NCBI GenBank assembly: GCA_902631405.1
Contig: CACOYI010000001.1
Coordinates: forward strand, 19,812-83,811
DNA from: K189A clade bacterium
GTDB lineage: Bacteria; Pseudomonadota; Gammaproteobacteria; Pseudomonadales; Azotimanducaceae
Direction of reading: 5' to 3'
Length of the DNA stretch: 64,000 nucleotides
Made by a program: the position numbers and the translations under genes. Within the stretch, counting starts at the first letter, position 1. Every line of letters begins with the position of its first letter. A model generated the notes under the pieces. That model did not search any database, was not told the origin of the DNA, and saw only the letters and a list, made by a program, of their open reading frames with translations. Below, one piece after another: positions 29,759 to 38,960 of the stretch.

Positions 29759-30429
29759 TACCTCAGCCTCATTAATGGCGTTTTATTCAACGAATACGTG
29801 ATGAAGAGGACAAGAAAAGAAAAAGTAAGAAGGGTAACCGACAAGATATGAGCTTCTGCATAATTTAATATTTCTACCTTTTCATAAAGCGCAATAGAGA
29901 TAACTCTGGTCTCACCGGGAATATTGCCGCCAACCATTAGGACAATGCCAAATTCGCCGACCGTGTGTGCGAAAGTTAGAATTCCTCCTGTGATTATTCC
30001 CCGTTTACTTAGAGGCAAGATCAAATGCCGGAATATCTCGGCCGTCGACGCGCCTAAATCTCCAGCAGCCTCCCTCAATTTTGGGTCTACGCTCTCGAAA
30101 GCATTCAAAAGGGGTTGAATCATGAAAGGTAGCGAATAAATGATTGACGCAACGACCAGCCCGGCAAAGGAAAAAGTAAGCGTATCACCGGTCAAGTCCA
30201 GCCAGAGTCCTCCTATAAAAGTGTCAGGACTCATCATTATTAGAAGATAGAATCCGATTACCGTGGGCGGCATCACCAAAGGCAAAGAGGTCAGAGTCTC
30301 TAAGGTGGTTCTCAAACCGCCGGTTTGATTCGATAGCCACCAAGCAAAGGGCAGACCGATCACTAGTAGCACTAGCGTTGTGACTAACGAAAGTTGGAGT
30401 GTCAGCCAAATAGCAGCGAGTTCAGGCAA
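29758..30429 (-). CDS. modB: Molybdate ABC transporter permease
   Basis: TLQLSLVTTLVLLVIGLPFAWWLSN, LVMPPTVIGFYLLIMM, LREAAGDLGASTAEIFRHLILPLSKRGIITGGILTFAHTVGEFGIVLMVGGNIPGETRVISIALYE. Confidence 0.95.
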   Translation of the reverse strand: MPELAAIWLTLQLSLVTTLVLLVIGLPFAWWLSNQTGGLRTTLETLTSLPLVMPPTVIGFYLLIMMSPDTFIGGLWLDLTGDTLTFSFAGLVVASIIYSLPFMIQPLLNAFESVDPKLREAAGDLGASTAEIFRHLILPLSKRGIITGGILTFAHTVGEFGIVLMVGGNIPGETRVISIALYEKVEILNYAEAHILSVTLLTFSFLVLFITYSLNKTPLMRLR

Positions 30430-30512
30430 CTTATTTCTCTATATAATTTTGATTTTGAGGGAACGGATTTTTCTCCCTCAGTCAGGGTGGTTTCCGCTTA
30501 TGTTAGAACATA

Positions 30513-30532
30513 GGCCAGCTTCGTAGCTGGCC
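30513..30532 (-). terminator. Hairpin between the methyltransferase gene and modB; possible terminator
   Basis: GGCCAGCT-TCGT-AGCTGGCC, perfect 8-bp stem with 4-nt loop in the intergenic gap; weak U-tract on either strand. Confidence 0.5.
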
Positions 30533-30547
30533 TTGTCTAATCTGGCT

Positions 30548-31402
30548 TTATGATGTTGGTTTTCTGAACTTGAGGGTCATCCGATTGGATTCGCCAATCG
30601 CCAGCATCTCTTTTTTATCCGAAGTAGGTGGAAGCCTCCAAACTTTATCTTTTTCCCCAGGGACGTCTTTTGGATTTGCGTTAATATCACTGGAAGCCAG
30701 AAATTCAAAGCCTGCGGCCTCGAGTTGCGCAATAACGAAATCCCTTTTCAAATAGCCATTCGCACCGCTAGCCCAATCGTCAGACGCAGATTCGGGCGCC
30801 TCATGTTGAACCACGCCGACTATTCCTCCTGGCTTTAATATGTCATATGCGCTCTTTAGAGCGGTAGTGAGATGACCACCATCCTGTTCGAATCTCGCTA
30901 AATTATGAAGTGCACGGATAAATAAAAATCGATCAGCCGTTCCAGCCATTGCAGCTGGCAGTTCGCCCATTATGAATCCGGATACCCTTGCCGAGTTTTC
31001 GGGCTTTGCTTTGTCTACCTGAGCTGGCCAATCGGTGGCCCAAGTTTTCTGTTTAGCTATCCTTTCTTCGTCCGCACCGAAGTTTCTGTATATTGCAGTC
31101 GGATAGTTAGCACCGACCAGAGTACCTCCTGATCCCAGAGAGGGCACTAGTATTTTCGTATACCAACCCCCACCCGGGAGGGCTTCAACGACTGTCATTC
31201 CTTCATCGATACCAAAGAAACTCATGGTCTCTTTCGGGTTTCTGTAAATATAACGAGCTTTTACATCATCTGGTTGAGATGCGAGAGCTTTGTTCATGGC
31301 GCTTTGCATCTCTCCTTCCTCATGATGTCCCGCGTAAGTTGTGCTTGTGACGACAAATACGCTTATAAGTGTGATGATGTTTAGTTGATTAAGAGAAATC
31401 AT
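30548..31402 (-). CDS. Predicted methyltransferase with an N-terminal signal peptide
   Basis: Signal MISLNQLNIITLISVFVVTSTTYAG; FFGIDEGMTVVEALPGGGWYTKILVPSLGSGGTLVGANYP; ALKSAYDILKPGGIVGVVQHEAP. Confidence 0.85.
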   Translation of the reverse strand: MISLNQLNIITLISVFVVTSTTYAGHHEEGEMQSAMNKALASQPDDVKARYIYRNPKETMSFFGIDEGMTVVEALPGGGWYTKILVPSLGSGGTLVGANYPTAIYRNFGADEERIAKQKTWATDWPAQVDKAKPENSARVSGFIMGELPAAMAGTADRFLFIRALHNLARFEQDGGHLTTALKSAYDILKPGGIVGVVQHEAPESASDDWASGANGYLKRDFVIAQLEAAGFEFLASSDINANPKDVPGEKDKVWRLPPTSDKKEMLAIGESNRMTLKFRKPTS

Positions 31403-31502
31403 GCTTTCCTCCTTATTTCTGATTCGTTCGTTTTACTAGGCCTAGCGCTCTAATATAACCGGATATTTTTTGTTTGCTATTAGTACGTGGAATATCCAAC
31501 GA

Positions 31503-32822
31503 TCAATGAATTTGATCGATTGCTTCGGCCAGTGTGGCACTTATCCTTCTAACATCGCTCTCCTCGGAAATAAAAGGTGGAGCAAATTGGAGCGTATCCC
31601 CGCCCCATCGAACGTAAAGGCCGAGTTCCCAACAACGGATTCCAATTTCAAACGGACGAACAATTGGATCACCATCGCGTGGCGCGATCTGAAGGGCTGC
31701 AGCCATCCCGAAATTTCTAATATCTGTGACGTTCTTGTGGCCCTTCAATGAATGAATCGTCTCTTCGAGGACTGGCGCAAGTTTCTGCGATTTTCCGATC
31801 ATATCCTCATCGAACATGACGTCTAAAGAGGCGAGAGCAGCTGCGCACGCTACTGGATGAGCGGAATATGTGTAGCCGTGCGGCAATTCGATCATGTGAT
31901 CGGGTTGATCGTTCATCATAAAAGAGTCATAAATTTTGCTTGAACAAATAACTGCGCCCATTGGTATAACGCCATTTGTCAGGCCTTTAGCAACATTCAT
32001 GATGTCGGGTGTGACGTTGAAAGTGGTTGAACCAAAAACTTCACCGAGTCTTCCAAAACCTGTTATCACTTCGTCGAAAATGAGCAATATGTCGTGTTCA
32101 GTGCAAATTTCCCGAAGTCTGTTTAGATAGTTTAGAGGTGGAACGATCACTCCGGCTGAGCCAGATAAGGGTTCTACAATGACGGCGGCAATATTGGATG
32201 CATCGTGCAACTGGATCAATTGCTCAAGATGATTGGCAAGATGTGCTCCCTCGTTTGGTTGACCTTTGGTAAAAGCGAACTCTGGTTGGAGCGTGTGTGG
32301 CAGATGATCAGCCTCTCCCAGCTGTCCAAATAATCTCCTGTTCGGTCCGATGCCACCAAGGCTTGTGCCGGCAAAATTGACACCATGGTAACCTTTCATT
32401 CTGCCAATAAATCTAGTTTTACTGGGCTTTCCCTGCATCCTCCAATAGGCCCTTGCAATCTTAAGCGATGTGTCCGCGCATTCAGATCCTGAATTTGCAA
32501 ACAGAACATGGTCTAAACCTGTCGGCACAATCTCTATCAATCGATCGGCCAGTTCGGTTGCACCTGGATGTGTAAATTGAAAGGACGGAGCGAAGTCCAA
32601 TGTTTCCAGTTGCTTTGTGATGGCCTCATTGATCTCTTTTCGATTGTGACCATAGCCAGAACACCAAAGGCCAGATAGCGAGTCATAGATCTCTCGCCCA
32701 TCTTGGCTGACAAAATGACAGTCATTGGCCTCTACGATTACTCTGGGATCCTGATGAAATTGTCGGTTTGCCGTAAACGGGAGCCAGTGTGATCGAGTTG
32801 AAAGATTATTTTGTCCAGTCAT
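31503..32822 (-). CDS. Class III (PLP) omega-amino acid:pyruvate-type aminotransferase
   Basis: HWLPFTANRQFHQDPRVIVEANDCHFVSQDGREIYDSLSGLWCSGYGHNRKEI, HVLFANSGSECADTSLKIARAYWR, LLIFDEVITGFGRLGEVFGSTTFNVTPDIMNVAKGLTNGVIPMGAVI; start moved to 32822. Confidence 0.95.
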   Translation of the reverse strand: MTGQNNLSTRSHWLPFTANRQFHQDPRVIVEANDCHFVSQDGREIYDSLSGLWCSGYGHNRKEINEAITKQLETLDFAPSFQFTHPGATELADRLIEIVPTGLDHVLFANSGSECADTSLKIARAYWRMQGKPSKTRFIGRMKGYHGVNFAGTSLGGIGPNRRLFGQLGEADHLPHTLQPEFAFTKGQPNEGAHLANHLEQLIQLHDASNIAAVIVEPLSGSAGVIVPPLNYLNRLREICTEHDILLIFDEVITGFGRLGEVFGSTTFNVTPDIMNVAKGLTNGVIPMGAVICSSKIYDSFMMNDQPDHMIELPHGYTYSAHPVACAAALASLDVMFDEDMIGKSQKLAPVLEETIHSLKGHKNVTDIRNFGMAAALQIAPRDGDPIVRPFEIGIRCWELGLYVRWGGDTLQFAPPFISEESDVRRISATLAEAIDQIH

Positions 32823-32839
32823 TTTTGATATTAGCTCGT

Positions 32840-33460
32840 TTAGTGGATATCCATTGCGATCCGATACCCAGGCCTGTTCTCCAGTCGTTCCCAATAGGGG
32901 CGTATCTTCTCTGGCAGTTGTTCTTTGAGATACTTTTCGCAAAGCATGATGGTATAGCCCAGCATAATATCGGCTGCTGAAAATTGATTACCTAGGATGT
33001 AGTCGACACTCGCCACCTCCTGAGTTATCGCATCCAAGGATAGTCTTGCCCTGTTTCTCATTTCCTCTACCACGTCCTCTTTTGTTTCCTCACCTGGAAA
33101 TTCCCGGAAATGATTGACTATTTCGCCTAGAGGTCGTGCGAAGGTTGCCTCGGCAAACCAGCTCCATTGCAGATATTTTGCGTGTTCTGGGGTGCCAGGT
33201 GCTGGCTGCAATCTACCGCTTCCATATCGGTCGAGTAAGTATTGTACCATTGCTCCTGACTCGAACATTTTTAGATTGTCTGCATTGGTATCAATCATGA
33301 CTGGAACCTTCCCGACAGGATTCATGGCCCTCCATTCTTTGCTTGCACGATGCTCAGCACTAAAGTCCACGGGATGAATCTCGTAGTCGAGTTCCAACTC
33401 CTCACACAGCCAGATAGGTCGTACTCCCCTGGTGGCCGGCACATGGTGGATTTCAATCAT
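32840..33460 (-). CDS. Glutathione S-transferase
   Basis: IEIHHVPATRGVRPIWLCEELELDYEIHPVDFSAEHRASKEWRAMNPVGKVPVMID, NQFSAADIMLGYTIML. Confidence 0.93.
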   Translation of the reverse strand: MIEIHHVPATRGVRPIWLCEELELDYEIHPVDFSAEHRASKEWRAMNPVGKVPVMIDTNADNLKMFESGAMVQYLLDRYGSGRLQPAPGTPEHAKYLQWSWFAEATFARPLGEIVNHFREFPGEETKEDVVEEMRNRARLSLDAITQEVASVDYILGNQFSAADIMLGYTIMLCEKYLKEQLPEKIRPYWERLENRPGYRIAMDIH

Positions 33461-33547
33461 ACTCGCTCCCTTTGTAGGAATTTCTGAGAAGTCGCTGCAT
33501 AATCTACTCTGGATCGCTAATCGAGGCCAATGTTTGGGGGGGCAGAT

Positions 33548-34282
33548 ATGTCTGGCGAATTGATGAAATTAGAGCGAGACGGTGATGTTTTCGTTATTAC
33601 CTTCGTTGGTGGCGAGAATCGATGGAATACCACTTTCGTTCGGGAACTATCCGGGGTACTTGACGAGGTGGAAGACTCCTCAGGTCCGGCGGCATTGGTA
33701 ACGACATCAAGTGACGAGAAGTTTTATTCCAATGGGCTTGATATTGATTGGGTTAGTGATCCTGCAAGTCATCCAGAAGGTGGAGATTCAAAAGTATTCG
33801 GTGGGGAGTTCATGGGGCTGATGGGTCGAATAATAACGTTTCCGATGCCGACGATCTCCGCAATAAACGGACATGCATTTGGAGCCGGTCTCATGGCCGC
33901 ACTATGTCATGACGTACGGATCATGAGGGCGGACAGGGGCTTTTTGTGTGCGCCTGAAATGCAGTTGGGAATGGCTATACCGACCCCCGAACTGGCCCTT
34001 TTCCGTCACAAGATGTCTATGAGCGCTTTCCACGAAACGGTGCAGTTAGCTAAGCGATGGAGCGGGCCGATGGCGATGGAGGCAGGCTTTATTCAGGACA
34101 TTTCGGATATTGAAAGTCTATTGGACAAGGCGAAGGTAAAAGGCGCTGAACTAGCCCAACTGGCGACAAATCGTGATAATTTCCGGGACCAAAAAGAAAG
34201 GCTTTATGGGGAAAATGCTGCTATCAACGAAGCACATGGACCGGCTTATATGTTGAAAAACGCCGACAAGTATGGGCATTAA
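33548..34282 (+). CDS. Enoyl-CoA hydratase/isomerase family (crotonase)
   Basis: FVITFVGGENRWNTTFVRELSGVLDEVE, KFYSNGLDIDWV, FPMPTISAINGHAFGAGLMAALCHDVRIMRADRGFLCAPEMQLGM; ATG at 33548 preferred over 33530. Confidence 0.9.
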   Translation: MSGELMKLERDGDVFVITFVGGENRWNTTFVRELSGVLDEVEDSSGPAALVTTSSDEKFYSNGLDIDWVSDPASHPEGGDSKVFGGEFMGLMGRIITFPMPTISAINGHAFGAGLMAALCHDVRIMRADRGFLCAPEMQLGMAIPTPELALFRHKMSMSAFHETVQLAKRWSGPMAMEAGFIQDISDIESLLDKAKVKGAELAQLATNRDNFRDQKERLYGENAAINEAHGPAYMLKNADKYGH

Positions 34283-34316
34283 AATCAAAAGATAGATCGA
34301 TTGCTAGGGATAATCT

Positions 34317-35081
34317 ATGGCAGAGAACGTTGTGCCGATAGCTGACATATCTCTGGAGGAATGGGATACGCGCGTAAAGCTGGCCGCATGTTATAGACTA
34401 TTCGTCAAATTTGGTTGGACGGACCTTATTTTCACGCACCTCTCGGCGAGAGTGCCGGGTGAACCCGAACAATATTTGATCAACCCGTATGGTCTTTTAT
34501 TTGACGAAATTACTGCTTCCTCTTTATTGAAGGTTGATTTTGATGGCAACGTTATAAGCGGGGAACATCCTTATAATGATGTGGTGCATGCAATTCATAC
34601 CGCCGTATTGAAAGCCCGACCTGAGATCAATGCGGTATTTCACAGTCACACTAGAGCGGGCATGGCGGTATCGACCATGAAGTGCGGTCTACTGCCACTG
34701 ACTCAACAAGCTAATGAAATCATGTCTAACGTTGCTTATCACGAGTACGACATAGCAGTTGGTGATGAGGATGAATGCGAGCGCATTGGCAAAGATCTTG
34801 ACGATAAGAATATTATGATTATGCACAATCATGGACTTCTGACTTGTGCTACCGATATGCCAGAAGCTTTTTATCTGATTTATACATTAGAAAATGCCTG
34901 CAAAGTTCAAGTAGATGCCCTTGCAAGCGGGCAAGAGTTATACAAGCCAAATGGAAGAGCGCTTAAGATATTTGGCGATTATGGTCGCGTGAAGCCAGAC
35001 TCGCCGAGTAGATCCTCTCAATTGGCTTGGCCGGCTCTTATGCGAATGTTGGACGCTTCGGATCAGTCATACAAAAACTAG
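34317..35081 (+). CDS. Class II aldolase/adducin family protein
   Basis: LAACYRLFVKFGWTDLIFTHLSARVPGEPEQYLINPYGLLFDEITASSLLKVD, HAIHTAVLKARPEINAVFHSHTRAGMAVS, IMIMHNHGLLTCA. Confidence 0.95.
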   Translation: MAENVVPIADISLEEWDTRVKLAACYRLFVKFGWTDLIFTHLSARVPGEPEQYLINPYGLLFDEITASSLLKVDFDGNVISGEHPYNDVVHAIHTAVLKARPEINAVFHSHTRAGMAVSTMKCGLLPLTQQANEIMSNVAYHEYDIAVGDEDECERIGKDLDDKNIMIMHNHGLLTCATDMPEAFYLIYTLENACKVQVDALASGQELYKPNGRALKIFGDYGRVKPDSPSRSSQLAWPALMRMLDASDQSYKN

Positions 35082-35168
35082 GCGCTATTGGTTGGTTGTT
35101 GCAGTAACCTCTGAAACAAACCTCGGGTCCGCATCGAAGAAGCTGGAAACCCGACCTGTGGTCGTCAA

Positions 35169-36563
35169 TTAGCCTCTGATTGGAGCGAGCACAACGAACC
35201 AAACCACGAACCCAGCCATGATGAGTTCGAAGCTAAATATAAGCCACAGTCCGTATTTAACAATCTTATTGGGTTGAACTCGCGGATCCATGAATTTCTT
35301 TTGCAGGTAGATGGTAGCGCCGCTTTGGATCGGTAGGAATAAAGCGGAGGTTAATCCACCGATCATTATCAAAATGACGAAGTTTGGAACGAACAAATAA
35401 ATTAGGAAGGCGATCAGCGGCAAAATGCCCAAATACCATCGAATGATACTCTTTCGAAGAGCAAGATTGCTTCTCTCGATAAGTTTCATTTCAATGAGAT
35501 AGTCGGGAATTGGTCTCCCGCCCGCGCCAGCGCCAGATAGAACGGTTGAGAATAGGATAAAGAAGGCTCCGATACTAAATATCCAGACCGCCCATTGGCC
35601 TAAGGTTTGTGTAAAAATATTAGAGAGTGCAGATATCGTCTCGTCGTTTCCTTCCGGTACTATCCCCATCTGATTCAAGACTCCGGCTCCGAGGATGTAA
35701 TAGGGGATAGTTGCGCAGGTTACGATAATCAGTGCGAGCCAAACATCGTTATGAAGGACTTTGATCCAACCCTTAGCTCTCTGCTCCCAGCCAGCATCGT
35801 CTTTATCTCCGCCGATATAGGTGGGGTAACCCTTCTCGATGCACCAGTAGGTATAAGCGCTAATATCACCAGAACTAGTTCCAGTATATCCATAGGCTGA
35901 TAACGCTAATGCAGCAAAAGCGGCAAATAGAGCCCAATCCGGTTTTAAGCCTGAAATTATCTCGCTCGGGGTTACAGCAAACTCTGTGAACTGCATCGCG
36001 ACGACGCAGGTCAAAGTAGCGAGGGTAAAACCTACCACTAGCGGTAGCATAGCGCTTTCGAGCCATTTGTAACTCCCGGTCGACAAAATGATGGAGCAAA
36101 TTATGGCGATAATTCCGGTGCACAAAACGCCGTCAATCTCGACGCCAGCAAGAGACCCCAGGAACGATAAAGATTGACCGGCTCCTCCAAATATTCCACC
36201 TAACCCCATCGTTCCCGGAACGTATGCGAGGATACCCATCCAGATGGGCCAAGAGATACCGGCAAAATGTCCGGGTAACCGATTTATGGCCCGAAGGTAC
36301 GTATCCCCTGTTGTAATCGTGTACCTGGCGAGTTCTGCCTGCACGAGCGCCTTGCACCAGCAAGACAGCAATAACCACCATAAAAGAGCCCAGCCAGCGG
36401 CAGCGCCTAAGCTGGTGGTTAGAACCAATTCACCGGACCCGATAACGGCCCCCGTGACAATTAAGCTTGGGCCAAGATACCGAAATCTTCCTAAGAAGCT
36501 TGTGGGAGCTTCTTTGATGCCCCCAACTTCCTGTGTGTACGGGTCTCGACTAAGCTGGTTCAC
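35169..36563 (-). CDS. Nramp-family-related membrane transporter
   Basis: RFRYLGPSLIVTGAVIGSGELVLTTSLGAAAGWALLWWLLLSCWCKALVQAELARYTITTGDTYLRAINRLPG; about 11 hydrophobic segments. Confidence 0.85.
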   Translation of the reverse strand: MNQLSRDPYTQEVGGIKEAPTSFLGRFRYLGPSLIVTGAVIGSGELVLTTSLGAAAGWALLWWLLLSCWCKALVQAELARYTITTGDTYLRAINRLPGHFAGISWPIWMGILAYVPGTMGLGGIFGGAGQSLSFLGSLAGVEIDGVLCTGIIAIICSIILSTGSYKWLESAMLPLVVGFTLATLTCVVAMQFTEFAVTPSEIISGLKPDWALFAAFAALALSAYGYTGTSSGDISAYTYWCIEKGYPTYIGGDKDDAGWEQRAKGWIKVLHNDVWLALIIVTCATIPYYILGAGVLNQMGIVPEGNDETISALSNIFTQTLGQWAVWIFSIGAFFILFSTVLSGAGAGGRPIPDYLIEMKLIERSNLALRKSIIRWYLGILPLIAFLIYLFVPNFVILIMIGGLTSALFLPIQSGATIYLQKKFMDPRVQPNKIVKYGLWLIFSFELIMAGFVVWFVVLAPIRG

Positions 36564-36597
36564 TCTTGCGTTGCCTCCTGAACCGAAAAGGCGCTGC

Positions 36598-37422
36598 TTA
36601 GTTTTCGTTCGTGAGCTTTATTAGATCGTCAGGTATGTCTCTACTGGGACTCATCGACCAGCTTGGTTCTCTTTTTTCGAAAAAGGCTTTCACCCCCTCT
36701 TTGACATCTTCCGACTCACCAAGCCAGTTTATTAGCTTTCCTTCGGTTTCCATCAATTGAGGGATGTTGGAAGCAATGTTCTGCCAGAGAAGTTTTTTGC
36801 TTAGTGCAACCGATACTGGGGCGGTATTTAGAGCTATGTCATCAGCAATCGCTCTCGCCCTCTCTAAGAGAATTTCTGCATCCAGGCTTTCGCTAACAAT
36901 CCCTTTAATTTGAGCCTCCGCGCCTGACATCATTCGGCCGGTAAGAAGCAGTTCGGCAGCGTTGGAAAACCCGGCAACCTGGCTGACTGTCACGTGAGAA
37001 GCTAGCTCCGGCAGTATTCCCCGCCGTACCATGGCAAAACCTATTTTAGCTTTCACAGCAGCGAGTCTTATATCGGCCAGCATAGCGTAGGTAATGCCGA
37101 CTCCAACCGCGGCACCGTTAATGGCTGCAATTACGGGCTTTGATATCTGATACGGCCATTTGGTTGGCCTTGTGATCTTGGTCTTATCGGTAAAACCACC
37201 TTCACCGCCCGATAAGTCTGCTCCGGCACAAAAAGCCCTACCGGCTCCGGTTAATATAACTGCCCGAACCTCGTCATTATCATCACACTCGTACATCGCA
37301 TCGCTCAGTTCTCTGGACATAATTGGAGTCCATGTGTTCATTTGATCTGGTCTGTTTAAAGTGATTAGCGCAACGCGGTCTTCGATGGAAAGCTGAATTT
37401 GTTCGAAACTTTGGTCTGCCAT
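36598..37422 (-). CDS. Enoyl-CoA hydratase family (crotonase)
   Basis: VALITLNRPDQMNTWTPIMSRELSDAM, VILTGAGRAFCAGADLSGG, KPVIAAINGAAVGVGITYAMLADIRLAAVKAKIGFAMVRRGILPELAS. Confidence 0.95.
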   Translation of the reverse strand: MADQSFEQIQLSIEDRVALITLNRPDQMNTWTPIMSRELSDAMYECDDNDEVRAVILTGAGRAFCAGADLSGGEGGFTDKTKITRPTKWPYQISKPVIAAINGAAVGVGITYAMLADIRLAAVKAKIGFAMVRRGILPELASHVTVSQVAGFSNAAELLLTGRMMSGAEAQIKGIVSESLDAEILLERARAIADDIALNTAPVSVALSKKLLWQNIASNIPQLMETEGKLINWLGESEDVKEGVKAFFEKREPSWSMSPSRDIPDDLIKLTNEN

Positions 37423-37570
37423 GTCATTTCTCCCCCAAAAAATGATGTCTCAACTCTTCAGATTAGCGTGCTTTAAACGGAAGTTCCAATCAGCTTGGTG
37501 GAGATCTGCTTGTTCTCCTTTGGGGACGGGTTATGATCGATGATCATCAAGTTAGAGCGGAGGGCTAATT

Positions 37571-38467
37571 TTGGGATTTACCGATCAGCATGTTCAACAT
37601 TACCGAGAACATGGGTACGCCATCGCTGAAAATTTCTTATCGCAAACGGAATTAAATCGGGCTCGTGAAGAGATTGATTCCTTCATCCCGGGATGGCTCG
37701 AGTATGCCGACAACCCACATGGAGCAAAACCGGAGGGTTGGAACGAATCCCCTCGGTCTCGTCGCACAATGAGATTCCCGTTCAAAGGGGCTCAATTGAA
37801 TTCGATTACGCTGCACCCTGAGCTTAGACGTTTCGCTTCAATATTTGCTGAGTCGGAGGATCTTTTTTGTGAACAATCTGACCTGCATTATAAATGCAAG
37901 GGCCACTATGCGGATTCTGATCAGTTAATGCATCTGGACTATATGAACCATACTTTGGCCTACCCGCCCAGCGTTCCAGCTTATTGGCAAACGGCGTTTT
38001 TGCTTTATTACACTGACGTCACGATGGGAGCGGCACCTACCGCAGTATGCTCCTGGCAACATTATAAAGATGAAATTTTGTGGCCTACCGCTTATGAGGA
38101 AAAAGATCGCGCTGAGTTATACGAAAATGAAGTAAAGGTCGTAGTACCTGCTGGTTCGGTTCTAGCGTATAGCATGAGAACTTTTCACCGCGGAACATCC
38201 TTTAACGAAGAAGCTGCTCGAGTCGGACACTTTATTACCTACTCGCCCGCTAAACCAAAGTGGTTGGGCATAGTTGGCTGGCCGGAACAAGGTGTCTATG
38301 GAAGCTTCCAAAAATGGATGGCTGGAGCCTCTCTTCAGGAGAGAGAGCTCCTTGGGTTCCCAAAGCCGGGTGATTCTTATTGGACAGAGGAGACACTAGC
38401 TGGTGTCGCTGCAAGGTTTCCTGAAATGGACATGGGTCCCTATAGACAAGATTCCCGAAGCAACTAG
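37571..38467 (+). CDS. Phytanoyl-CoA dioxygenase-family Fe(II)/2OG oxygenase (TTG start)
   Basis: HYREHGYAIAENFLSQTELNRAREEID; HxD LMHLDYMNHTL; distal His MRTFHRGTSFNEEAARVGHFITY. Confidence 0.88.
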   Translation: MGFTDQHVQHYREHGYAIAENFLSQTELNRAREEIDSFIPGWLEYADNPHGAKPEGWNESPRSRRTMRFPFKGAQLNSITLHPELRRFASIFAESEDLFCEQSDLHYKCKGHYADSDQLMHLDYMNHTLAYPPSVPAYWQTAFLLYYTDVTMGAAPTAVCSWQHYKDEILWPTAYEEKDRAELYENEVKVVVPAGSVLAYSMRTFHRGTSFNEEAARVGHFITYSPAKPKWLGIVGWPEQGVYGSFQKWMAGASLQERELLGFPKPGDSYWTEETLAGVAARFPEMDMGPYRQDSRSN

Positions 38468-38588
38468 GTTGAACCAACCTCTGATTCTTCTTTTTGTTAG
38501 TACCATGAACTCATGCGAGAGGCATTTCTGAGATCGAAAATCTTTAATAACTTGGGAAGCGCAGTTCCATGAATTTGAGATCAGCCGA

Positions 38589-38960
38589 ATGATAATTTAC
38601 GGTGTGGGGTTGCTAGCGGCTTGTATGCTTATCGGGGTTTATGCTGGAGATCTTATTGGCGCTCTGCTCGGCATTGATGCCAATATTGGCGGCGTTGGTA
38701 TCGCGATGTTGATACTTATCCTGGTATCTAACTATGGGCCAGTGAAGGTATCGATCAAGCCAATAACCGCAGAGGGTATTACTTTTTGGAATGCTATGTA
38801 TATTCCGATAGTGATAGCAATGGCCGCCAAGCAAAATGTTTTTGCCGCGGTATCCTCAGGTTGGTTAGCAATTCTTGCGGGACTATGCGCCGTCGCTATA
38901 AGTTTTCTGCTGATACCAGTCTTAGCTCGTTTTTCTCAGTCAGAGGAAGAGGTTAAATGA
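38589..38960 (+). CDS. madL: Malonate transporter subunit MadL
   Basis: MIIYGVGLLAACMLIGVYAGDLIGALLGIDANIGGVGIAMLILILVSNY; ATGA overlap with madM. Confidence 0.92.
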   Translation: MIIYGVGLLAACMLIGVYAGDLIGALLGIDANIGGVGIAMLILILVSNYGPVKVSIKPITAEGITFWNAMYIPIVIAMAAKQNVFAAVSSGWLAILAGLCAVAISFLLIPVLARFSQSEEEVK

